Origin: Bacillota bacterium
GTDB lineage: Bacteria; Bacillota; Clostridia; Lachnospirales; Cellulosilyticaceae
Direction: 5' to 3'
DNA length: 13,334 nucleotides
Assembly: GCA_023457875.1 (NCBI GenBank)
Contig: JAEXBC010000432.1
Coordinates: 1-13,334, forward strand
A program made the translations under genes and the position numbers. Each line of letters begins with the position of its first letter. Positions within the stretch are counted from its first letter, which is position 1. The notes beneath the pieces are model-generated. The model searched no databases, had not been told where the DNA came from, and worked only from the letters and a program-made list of their open reading frames with translations. Shown piece by piece: positions 1 to 6,483 of the stretch.

Positions 1-367
1 TGTTAGTAATGGGACTAATTGTTTCAGAAGCTTCACCTTGAACGCTTTCTTCAGTATTTGCTTCTATTCTATCTCCCTTTATATTTTCTTCTATATTTTC
101 TTTTATATCTTCTTCTATGTCTCCTCGGTTGCTTATCTGTTTTGTATCTTCTTGATGATTGAATGGCATGGTATCTTCTTTGGCATTTGCTTTGGCTAGA
201 TCCTCTTTTGGACTTACTTCGATGATTCTTTCTTGCATACCTGCCTCAATGATATCCTCTTGAATATTTGCTTCTACCACATCATTTTCACTATTTACTT
301 CTACTACATCATCTTGATCACTTGATTGCATGATATCATCTTGATCATCTAAACGATGTTCATCCAT
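1..367 (-). CDS. Acidic nonapeptide-repeat protein, N-terminal part (3' end outside window)
   Basis: An open frame begins at an ATG at 365-367 and runs off the left edge with 122 complete codons and no stop. An AAGGAGG (377-383) lies 9 nt upstream, inside the last codons of the kinase gene, whose stop overlaps this start by 8 nt, so translation is probably coupled. The visible protein has no signal peptide or membrane segment. It has 37 Asp/Glu against 10 Lys/Arg. Residues 5-85 divide exactly into nine 9-residue units, e.g. EANIQEDII, EAGMQERII, EVSPKEDLA, KANAKEDTM; a further unit-like stretch, EANTEESVQ, is at 102-110. This is very probably an intrinsically disordered acidic leader of a longer protein. 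The function is not recognised. A membrane-bound or HtrA-type protein downstream of a kinase would be a reasonable guess, but nothing visible proves it. That it is translated is well supported; its identity is not. Confidence 0.8.
   Translation of the reverse strand, partial: MDEHRLDDQDDIMQSSDQDDVVEVNSENDVVEANIQEDIIEAGMQERIIEVSPKEDLAKANAKEDTMPFNHQEDTKQISNRGDIEEDIKENIEENIKGDRIEANTEESVQGEASETISPITN
113..355 (-). repeat. Nine degenerate 27-bp coding tandem repeats
   Basis: Read on the minus strand, nine consecutive 27-bp units encode nonapeptides in register, with unit starts at 355, 328, 301, 274, 247, 220, 193, 166 and 139. The units beginning at 274, 247, 220 and 193 are the most alike (GAA/AAA-GC/TA-AAT-like starts and an E-D or E-R pair at positions 6-7). 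The outer units are more diverged. The unbroken codon-length period shows growth by in-frame duplication of an acidic unit. Confidence 0.75.
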
Positions 368-1856
368 TTTTACAAGCCTCCTTATTTTGTATAACCTTTT
401 GCCCTTTTTTCAAGGGACGATTCTCTTTGGGTTCTAAACTAAAATAGAACACAACAGGTTCATCTTTCTCGGAAGTCACACCCACTACTTCATCATGTTG
501 CTTGATGATTTCTTTAACAATCACAAGTCCAAGGCCTACCCCAGTTTTATCTTTCCCTCTTGAGGAATCCACTTTATAAAAACGATTCCAGATGTCTTTT
601 TGCTTATCCTTCGGTATAGCTTCTCCAGAATTAGCGATAAGTACCCATACTTTATTCTCATGGTACTGAGTAGATACTTTGACATTTCCATTCTCATTAA
701 CAAACTTCATTGCATTATCGAGTAAGTTTTGTACAACGCGACTTATGCCATCAAAATCCGCTTCGACTAGAAAATGCTGCTTATCTAATTCTACACTAAT
801 GCTAACACCTTTTTCTAGGGCTTTCTTTTCAAAACTATCTACTGTTCGTTCAATAAGGCAATTAATATTAAATATATTTTTATCCAGATTCTTAGCCTTT
901 TCTTGCATACGGTTAAGCTCTAAAATGGTATTGGTCATATTAATCATTCGATGGGTCTCATCTAGTACAATCTTTAGATAACGTTCTTGCTTTTCTGATG
1001 AAATCGTCCCATCTAGAATAGCCGTTACAAAACCTTGAATAGAGGTTAAGGGGGAACGCAAATCATGAGACACATTTGCAATAAAGCTACGCCTAGATTC
1101 CTCTGCCTTATCTAATTCACTTGCCATATGATTAAGGGAAAGGCCTAGCTGGGCTATTTCATCTTTTCCTCTCACTTGTATACGTCTATTAAAATGTCCG
1201 TTAGCTATGGTTTTTGCCACGCCATTCATTTCTTTTAGCGGTTTACTCATTCGCTTAGAAATAAAGTAAATCCATACAATCACAAGGCTTCCTACAATAC
1301 CTACCACCTTTAAGATAAGATTTCTAACTTCATCAATGGTTTTTAAGATATAAGGCATGGGCGTATGAATAAATAAAGCATATTGTACATCTTCACCTAC
1401 CACCAAAGGATAACCTACCGTAAGTACTGGCGTCGAAAAATATTCTTTAAAGCCATTTTCAAGACCAACAGGGTGACCTTCAAATACAGCACTAATATTT
1501 GCCTCACTCGGCACTTCTCCCTGGATACGCTCTACCCTATCTCTGTAAATGATCCTACCTTCTCCATCTTCATCCACCACCCAAGTAATGGCTTGTAAGT
1601 ATTCATCCATCACCTGTATACGATCTATAATCTTGCCCAAAGTTTCTTCTCTTGAAATACTATAGGCTCCTTCTTTATAAAACTCTGTGGCAACGGTCTT
1701 AGCCTGCTTAAGCATCATCTGCTGAGTATATTCTACAAAGTAGGTTTGAAACGCATGCGTGAAGGTAATAAATAGCATCATCAGCATAATCACTGCTATG
1801 CTGATATAGACACATAGCAAGCGACTAAAAAGGCTCGAGAAACCAAATTGACTCAT
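360..1856 (-). CDS. Membrane sensor histidine kinase (HAMP, HisKA, HATPase_c)
   Basis: Orthodox two-component kinase of 498 aa. Membrane segments lie at about 13-36 and 180-199, enclosing an extracellular sensor of about 140 residues. HAMP follows at about 200-254, then HisKA with the phospho-acceptor His264 in the SHDLRSP motif. HATPase_c covers about 364-474, with the N box NLLDNAMKF (Asn381) and the glycine-rich GVGLGL (439-444). The G1 box reads NSGEAI instead of DNGxGI, a common variant in Firmicutes kinases. A basic tail follows. The chosen ATG overlaps the regulator's stop by one base (TAATG), which suits stop-start coupling and places the first membrane helix near the N-terminus. A longer frame from the ATG at 1904 has an AAGGTGATC upstream and would add 16 polar residues, so it cannot be excluded. 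The regulator upstream is the evident partner. The signal sensed cannot be read from the sequence. Confidence 0.93.
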   Translation of the reverse strand: MSQFGFSSLFSRLLCVYISIAVIMLMMLFITFTHAFQTYFVEYTQQMMLKQAKTVATEFYKEGAYSISREETLGKIIDRIQVMDEYLQAITWVVDEDGEGRIIYRDRVERIQGEVPSEANISAVFEGHPVGLENGFKEYFSTPVLTVGYPLVVGEDVQYALFIHTPMPYILKTIDEVRNLILKVVGIVGSLVIVWIYFISKRMSKPLKEMNGVAKTIANGHFNRRIQVRGKDEIAQLGLSLNHMASELDKAEESRRSFIANVSHDLRSPLTSIQGFVTAILDGTISSEKQERYLKIVLDETHRMINMTNTILELNRMQEKAKNLDKNIFNINCLIERTVDSFEKKALEKGVSISVELDKQHFLVEADFDGISRVVQNLLDNAMKFVNENGNVKVSTQYHENKVWVLIANSGEAIPKDKQKDIWNRFYKVDSSRGKDKTGVGLGLVIVKEIIKQHDEVVGVTSEKDEPVVFYFSLEPKENRPLKKGQKVIQNKEACKNG

Positions 1857-2536
1857 TATTGTTCGAATTTGTAGCCTACTCCCCATACGGTTTTTATGTT
1901 CCATGTATGATCACCTTCAAACTTATCTCTTAGTCTTTTAATATGCACATCAACAGTTCGTGTATCTCCCACAAAATCATAGCCCCAAATTTTATCTAAT
2001 AGCTGCTCTCTTGTAAATACTTGTTTTGGATGACTTGCCAAGAAGTAGAGAACCTCTAGTTCTTTTGGAGGTAATTCTACCAAATTTCCATTGAAAGTAA
2101 CTGAATAATTATCTCGATCTATCACAAGATTTTCAAGTACGATACAGTTTTTAGGAATCTCTTTCTGGACAGGCTCTCTATTGCGCCTTAAGACAGCTTT
2201 GACCCTTGCCATTAGTTCCTTGGGATCAAAGGGCTTCACAATATAATCATCCGCACCTAATTCTAGTCCCAGTACTTTGTCAAACACCTCGCCTTTTGCA
2301 GTCAACATGATAATTGGCGTACGACTATTTTTTCTAATTTCTTTGCATACATCATAGCCATCTATCTCTGGTAGCATCACATCTAGTAATACCAAATGCG
2401 GCTGATACTTTTCAAATTCTTCTAGTGCCAACTTGCCTGTAGCAACTTCTTTTGTATCATAGCCTTCTTTATTCAGATATAATGCAATAAGTTCAGAAAT
2501 ATTTATATCATCATCAACAATTAATACCTTTAACAT
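1856..2536 (-). CDS. OmpR/PhoP-family DNA-binding response regulator
   Basis: A 226-aa protein with a receiver domain at 1-118 and a winged-helix DNA-binding domain at about 130-226. The acidic pocket Asp8/Asp9, phosphorylation site Asp52 (LLDVMLP), Thr79 and Lys101 (KPF) are all present, so it should be phosphorylated by the kinase encoded immediately downstream. The C-terminal domain has the family's recognition-helix region (TRTVDVHIKRLRDKF) and the wing sequence VWGVGYKFE. The gene starts 28 nt after mutS2 with only a weak GGTGG ribosome binding site. No promoter is evident in the short gap, so it is probably co-transcribed with mutS2. Target genes are unknown. Sequence alone does not separate PhoP, ResD or WalR-like roles, so no symbol is given. 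Confidence 0.95.
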   Translation of the reverse strand: MLKVLIVDDDINISELIALYLNKEGYDTKEVATGKLALEEFEKYQPHLVLLDVMLPEIDGYDVCKEIRKNSRTPIIMLTAKGEVFDKVLGLELGADDYIVKPFDPKELMARVKAVLRRNREPVQKEIPKNCIVLENLVIDRDNYSVTFNGNLVELPPKELEVLYFLASHPKQVFTREQLLDKIWGYDFVGDTRTVDVHIKRLRDKFEGDHTWNIKTVWGVGYKFEQ

Positions 2537-2564
2537 CCTTCTTCCACCCTTCTTTAATCACCTA

Positions 2565-4958
2565 CTATTTTACAGTGACTATGGTAACTCCCATTTCACC
2601 TTCCCCATACGTACCTGGTCTTTGATCCTCCACATGAGGATGCCTCTTTAGCTTCTGTGTAATGCCACTTCTTAGCGCGCCTGTTCCTTTTCCATGTATA
2701 ATGGTAACTTGCTTTAACCCTGAAAGATAGGCATCATCTAAATACTTATCCACAATTGGCCAAGCTTCGTCCACCATCATGCCTCTTACATCAATCTGAG
2801 GAGAAATCGTGCTTGTTTTACTGATACGATAGCTCACCTGACCCTTTGGCTGCTTTTTCTCCTTCTTTTTGGGTGCGAGGCTTTCTTCTTCAACAGCTTG
2901 TAAGTTACTTAAAGCAACCTTCATCGGCATAATGCCTACGCGCACCTCTACCTTGCCACTTCGATCTGGCTCAGACATAACGACACCTTTTTGCATAAGA
3001 GAGGTCACCATTACCTCTTGTCCCAGCATCACGTCTTTTAACGCCTTAGTTGGCCTATGCCCGACGATTTTATTAACATTTTTATTCTGCTTAGCAATAG
3101 CCTCTGTCATATTCTTTTTAGCTGTATATAAGCTTTGCTCATCTATCGTCACTTGAGCCGCCCTAGCAGCAGCACGTACCTCTTTAAGCAATTTATCTGT
3201 CTCAACTTCTGCTGCCCTAAGCATTTCTTTCGCCTTTTGTTCAGCTTTCTCCATTACTTTCTTCTTGGCTTTATCTAATTTTTTGCGTTCATTTTTAATT
3301 TCGTCTTGTAGGCGCTCAGCTTCACCACGAAACACCTTTGCCCTTTCTCCTTCTATTTCCGCCATACGTTTGCTTTGCTCTAAGTCCACCAAAATATCTT
3401 CCATCTTAACATTTTCTTTTTGCAGATAAAGTTTGGCTTCTTCTATTAAATACTCAGGCAAACCTAGTTTTTTAGAAATGGCGAAGGCGTTGCTCTTTCC
3501 AGGAACGCCTATTAATAGGCGATAGGTTGGTCTTAGGGATTCCACATCAAATTCACAACTTGCATTTTCTACCCCATCAGTAGATAAAGCATATAGCTTG
3601 AGTTCACTATAATGGGTGGTTGCGATAGTGCGAATCTGTTGCTTTCTTAAATGTTCCAAAATAGCCATTGCGAGGGCAGCCCCTTCAACAGGATCTGTCC
3701 CTGAGCCTACCTCATCCAGTAGTACCAGAGAATTTAAGCTCATGTCCTCAATAATTTTTACAATATTCGTCATATGAGCTGAAAAGGTACTTAGGCTTTG
3801 CTCAATGCTCTGCTCATCTCCTAAATCAGCATAGATGCCTTCAAAAATAGCCATTTCACTACCTTCAGCTGCTGGAATCTGCAAGCCTACCGCTGCCATG
3901 AGTGAAAATAGTCCCATGGTTTTTAAAGTGACTGTTTTTCCTCCTGTGTTAGGGCCTGTAATCAATAGCGTCGTAAATTTATCTCCTACATAGATATCAA
4001 TAGGTACCACACTTTCTTTATCTAGCAAAGGATGCCTTGCACGCTTTAGGGCAATATAGCCTTTGTCATTTAAATGGGGCTGGCGACAATCATATTTTAA
4101 AGAAAACTCACTTCGGGCAAATATGCTATCTAGCATAACAATAAGGTTATAGCTATTTGCGATCTCCTGGGTATAGGGTGCAACTTGATTGGTGAGTTCT
4201 ATCAATATCTTTTCAATTTCGTCTTGCTCCTTCACCTCAAGGCCTTTTAGCTCATTCCCTAGTTCTACAACTGACATAGGCTCAACAAAAACGGTTGCTC
4301 CTGTAGAGGACTGATCATGTACAATCCCTTTAAATTGGCTTCGGTATTCAACCTTGACAGGCACACAATAGCGATCGCTTCTTAAGGTGATAACAGGGTC
4401 TTGAAGCATATCCTGATAGTGACTAGAATGAATAATGTTTTGAAGGGTTTCTTTAATCTTGACGCCAAGACTTTTTATTTGCCTTCTAATCTGCAAAAGC
4501 TCAGGTGTAGCATCGTCTGCAAACAAATCCGCTGCAACAATACATCTAGAAATCTCTCGCTCGATATTGGTGTAAGGCGTTAGCCCTTCAAAGTAAGTGC
4601 TCAGATAGGGATATTGTTCTCCTGAATCAATGGCATCTTGATAGTAATTTTTCCCTTGTCTTGTAAGCCTTAAAACATCTCTTATAGCAAGAAGCTCTCC
4701 TGCACTTAAAATAGCACCTAAGTCAATATGCTTTAAAATAGGCTTAACCTCTTTAATATCAGCTAGAGGCATTCTCCCTTTTTTGACGCTTATATGAATA
4801 GCTTCTGCTGTTTCCTCTTGAAGTACTTTAACTTCCTCGAGATTAACTTTTGGCATCAAATCATCAATATGCCTCTTACCCCCTGCAGTAACTGCAAAAG
4901 CCTTAACTAATTCCATTATTTTATAAAATTCTAATTTACTAAGTGTTTTTTCGTTCAT
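2565..4958 (-). CDS. mutS2: Endonuclease MutS2 (MutS-family ATPase with Smr domain)
   Basis: A full-length 797-aa MutS2. The MutS core and clamp region occupies about 1-300. The ABC-type ATPase carries Walker A GPNTGGKT (335-342), Walker B LVLLDEVGSGTDP (411-423) and the ATTHYSELK switch region (447-454). A long charged coiled coil covers about 510-600, a small beta-rich segment about 640-685, then a lysine-rich linker. The C-terminal Smr nuclease domain spans about 722-797, with DVRG and HGKGTGALR. MutS2 proteins lack the mismatch-recognition domain of MutS. They have been linked to suppression of recombination and, in Bacillus, to splitting collided ribosomes; which role applies here is not visible. 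The ATG has GAGG 7 nt upstream and a promoter 37 nt upstream. It heads the unit that continues into the response regulator. Confidence 0.97.
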   Translation of the reverse strand: MNEKTLSKLEFYKIMELVKAFAVTAGGKRHIDDLMPKVNLEEVKVLQEETAEAIHISVKKGRMPLADIKEVKPILKHIDLGAILSAGELLAIRDVLRLTRQGKNYYQDAIDSGEQYPYLSTYFEGLTPYTNIEREISRCIVAADLFADDATPELLQIRRQIKSLGVKIKETLQNIIHSSHYQDMLQDPVITLRSDRYCVPVKVEYRSQFKGIVHDQSSTGATVFVEPMSVVELGNELKGLEVKEQDEIEKILIELTNQVAPYTQEIANSYNLIVMLDSIFARSEFSLKYDCRQPHLNDKGYIALKRARHPLLDKESVVPIDIYVGDKFTTLLITGPNTGGKTVTLKTMGLFSLMAAVGLQIPAAEGSEMAIFEGIYADLGDEQSIEQSLSTFSAHMTNIVKIIEDMSLNSLVLLDEVGSGTDPVEGAALAMAILEHLRKQQIRTIATTHYSELKLYALSTDGVENASCEFDVESLRPTYRLLIGVPGKSNAFAISKKLGLPEYLIEEAKLYLQKENVKMEDILVDLEQSKRMAEIEGERAKVFRGEAERLQDEIKNERKKLDKAKKKVMEKAEQKAKEMLRAAEVETDKLLKEVRAAARAAQVTIDEQSLYTAKKNMTEAIAKQNKNVNKIVGHRPTKALKDVMLGQEVMVTSLMQKGVVMSEPDRSGKVEVRVGIMPMKVALSNLQAVEEESLAPKKKEKKQPKGQVSYRISKTSTISPQIDVRGMMVDEAWPIVDKYLDDAYLSGLKQVTIIHGKGTGALRSGITQKLKRHPHVEDQRPGTYGEGEMGVTIVTVK

Positions 4959-4965
4959 CTTCTAA

Positions 4966-5022
4966 CCTCATATACATTATTTCATGTTTATTCTATTATG
5001 GCACATCTTCCAACTTTTGCAA
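4966..5022 (-). promoter_or_regulatory. Promoter and RBS of the mutS2 operon
   Basis: On the minus strand a -35-like TTGCAA (5017-5022) and a -10 CATAAT (4995-5000) are separated by 16 nt. TG stands one base before the -10, making an extended -10 of the housekeeping sigma type. Transcription would start near 4988, giving a leader of about 30 nt with the GAGG ribosome binding site at 4966-4969. It lies just after the terminator of the preceding gene. Confidence 0.6.
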
Positions 5023-5051
5023 ACACCCTTGTATTTTTTCGTATAAAATTC

Positions 5052-5140
5052 AAAAAAGCCTATCATCTTATGTTGAACTAATCCCCATAAGTTAGATGAT
5101 TAGGTCTAACTTATGGGGCAGTTCATCAGATGATAGGCTT
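5052..5140 (-). terminator. Long compound-stem intrinsic terminator of the NlpC/P60 gene
   Basis: An outer 13-bp stem (5056-5068 with 5128-5140), a 5-bp middle stem (5074-5078 with 5121-5125) and an inner 14-bp stem (5083-5096 with 5105-5118, CCCCATAAGTTAGA type) stack with small internal loops around an 8-nt loop. On the minus strand the structure ends in GGCTTTTTT, so it fits an intrinsic terminator starting about 25 nt past the NlpC/P60 stop. The arms are unusually long for a terminator. Confidence 0.8.
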
Positions 5141-5152
5141 TCCTATCTTTTT
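5132..5152 (+). terminator. Possible plus-strand hairpin with T5 tract
   Basis: GATAGG (5132-5137) pairs with CCTATC (5142-5147) around a 4-nt loop, followed by TTTTT (5148-5152). It uses the same bases as the outer arm of the minus-strand terminator, so on the plus strand the two foldings exclude each other. No plus-strand gene is seen on either side, so it would only stop antisense transcription. It may be coincidental. Confidence 0.35.
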
Positions 5153-5165
5153 AACGAATAAGTGG

Positions 5166-5870
5166 CTAAAAATAGCTTAATATGCGGTTACTCATCACAT
5201 AGTTTCTTGTATAGTAAGTATTGCTCAGGCTACTTAAGGTAACACCCTTGGTGCTATCTGCATGCAGGAACTGGTCGTCTCCAGCATAGATGCCTACATG
5301 AGAGATACGTCCATTATTTGCACCTGTTGTATCAAAGAAAATCAAATCACCTGGCTTCAGCTCTGACTTGTCCACCCTTGTCCCGTCTGTGGCTTGCATA
5401 TAAGACACACGACTAATGTCAATGTCAAAGGTCTTAAAAATCTTTTGGGTAAGGCCAGAACAGTCTACCCCCAGTTTTAAATCATTTCCACCCCAGACAT
5501 AGGGCGTTCCAATAAAATGCTTGCCATAATCAACGATTTCTTCTCCGAGCACCTTACTATAAGGAATACTGCTTTCATCTTCAACCTTAATAAATTCCCT
5601 TGCAATCCAGCCCTCTTGGTCATTAATTGACACTCTATACCACTTATCATTTTGACCGAGGATATGAACGTCTTGCTTATCAACAGAGGCAATTACCTCT
5701 GAATAAATGTCTGGATAACTACGTACGTTAATAGCCTCGCCTATTACCTGTGCCGTAAATCCTGTGTATGATGGGAAAATGTTATCTTCAGCTGTCTCAT
5801 TTGCATACATTGGGCACGAAAGTAGCATATACAGGCCAAATATACTTGCAGCTTTTAATAGTCTTCTCAT
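5166..5870 (-). CDS. Exported SH3b-NlpC/P60 cell-wall endopeptidase
   Basis: A 234-aa protein with an N-terminal signal (MRRLLKAAS then a hydrophobic stretch to about 23). A bacterial SH3 domain follows at about 38-97 (INVRSYP, GWIAREFI). The C-terminal NlpC/P60 domain (about 108-234) has Cys137 in the VDCSGL motif, His191 in SHVGIYAG and His203 as the third polar residue, so the catalytic set is intact. Family members cleave peptide bonds in peptidoglycan stems, typically D-Glu to diamino acid, with SH3b helping wall binding. Cleavage could be after Ala23. LLSC at 16-19 also resembles a lipobox, so a lipoprotein is possible. The start is fixed by AGGAGG 5 nt upstream (5876-5881). It appears to be a single-gene unit with its own promoter and terminator. 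Confidence 0.93.
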   Translation of the reverse strand: MRRLLKAASIFGLYMLLSCPMYANETAEDNIFPSYTGFTAQVIGEAINVRSYPDIYSEVIASVDKQDVHILGQNDKWYRVSINDQEGWIAREFIKVEDESSIPYSKVLGEEIVDYGKHFIGTPYVWGGNDLKLGVDCSGLTQKIFKTFDIDISRVSYMQATDGTRVDKSELKPGDLIFFDTTGANNGRISHVGIYAGDDQFLHADSTKGVTLSSLSNTYYTRNYVMSNRILSYF

Positions 5871-5923
5871 GGTTTCCTCCTAAAATATTCGCCTTATCGG
5901 TGAGTTAAAATCAACCATTTGCT

Positions 5924-5948
5924 ATTATAGACAAAAGTGTTAACTTTT
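5924..5948 (-). promoter_or_regulatory. Candidate promoter of the NlpC/P60 gene with adjacent dyad
   Basis: A consensus -10 TATAAT is at 5924-5929 on the minus strand, 54 nt before the start codon. No good -35 is found at 16-18 nt spacing. Next to the -10, in the spacer, lies a small dyad, AAAAGT-GTTA-ACTTTT (5933-5948), which could be an operator or chance AT-rich sequence. The rest of the 107-nt gap (5871-5977) shows only the ribosome binding site. Confidence 0.45.
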
Positions 5949-5977
5949 ATACATTTTAGTCAGAACATTTCATTTAT

Positions 5978-6466
5978 TTACCAGTGATAGCGGTGTAATT
6001 CTCCTTCACACTTTAGATGATTAAACTGATGTTGACGAAGGGCTTCATACAATACAACCGCTACGGAATTAGAAAGATTTAAAGAACGTGCCTCTCCAAT
6101 CATTGGAATACGAATACATGTCTCTTTATTCTCTAATAGAATTTCTTCTGGAATACCTGCAGTCTCTTTTCCAAACATGATAAAGGCGTCTTCTTCATAA
6201 GAAACCTCCGTGTAGGCTTGCCTAGATTTAGTGGTTGCCATATACACACGAGGGTAATTGTTTTCCTTTAGAAAGACCTCGTAATTTTTATAGGTTTTGA
6301 CATTTACCAAATGCCAGTAATCAAGTCCTGCTCTTTTTATCTGCTTTTCATCTAGCGAAAACCCAAGTGGCTCAATAAGATGCAGAGTGGCACCTGTTGC
6401 CGCACACGTTCTAGCTATATTTCCTGTGTTTTGTGGAATCTCGGGTTCATGTAAAACAATATGCAT
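5978..6466 (-). CDS. trmL: tRNA (cytidine(34)-2'-O)-methyltransferase
   Basis: A compact 162-aa SPOUT-class methyltransferase of the TrmL/CspR type. The N-terminus HIVLHEPEIPQNTGNIART, the central GKETAGIPEEIL (99-110) and the C-terminal knot motif ARSLNLSNSVAVVLYEALRQ (126-145) form the deep-trefoil S-adenosylmethionine site. The short length without an extra RNA-binding domain separates it from TrmH/SpoU and RlmB. Family members methylate the 2'-OH of the wobble base, C34 or cmnm5U34, in tRNA-Leu isoacceptors. The gene starts 17 nt after topB with GAGG 7 nt before its ATG and no promoter between them, so it is probably co-transcribed with topB. No clear terminator follows it. Confidence 0.95.
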   Translation of the reverse strand: MHIVLHEPEIPQNTGNIARTCAATGATLHLIEPLGFSLDEKQIKRAGLDYWHLVNVKTYKNYEVFLKENNYPRVYMATTKSRQAYTEVSYEEDAFIMFGKETAGIPEEILLENKETCIRIPMIGEARSLNLSNSVAVVLYEALRQHQFNHLKCEGELHRYHW

Positions 6467-6483
6467 ATCTTTTCCTCTTTCCT

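Noticed and set aside
361..363. ATG overlapping the kinase stop as ATGA, apparently the start of the next gene
   Set aside because: Its frame reads only M-N-I-V before a TAG. The ATG four bases upstream, at 365-367, is followed by an open frame to the window edge and has the better-placed ribosome binding site.
679..981. Plus-strand open frame of about 100 codons opposite the kinase gene
   Set aside because: It lies entirely antisense to the conserved kinase catalytic region, has no ribosome binding site and no recognisable domain. Its composition is that of a reverse-strand shadow.
2869..3156. Plus-strand open frame opposite mutS2
   Set aside because: Antisense to the coiled-coil and Smr linker coding sequence of mutS2, with no protein motif or promoter. 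The smaller plus-strand frames at 1383-1598, 4401-4583, 7234-7422, 10684-10905 and 10930-11115 fail for the same reason.
5477..5692. Second minus-strand frame inside the NlpC/P60 gene
   Set aside because: It is out of frame with an intact, motif-complete hydrolase and shows no domain or ribosome binding site.
5933..5948. AAAAGT/ACTTTT dyad as terminator of trmL
   Set aside because: Only six AT-rich base pairs with no following T tract. It lies beside a -10 element, so a terminator is poorly supported and it was kept only as a possible operator.
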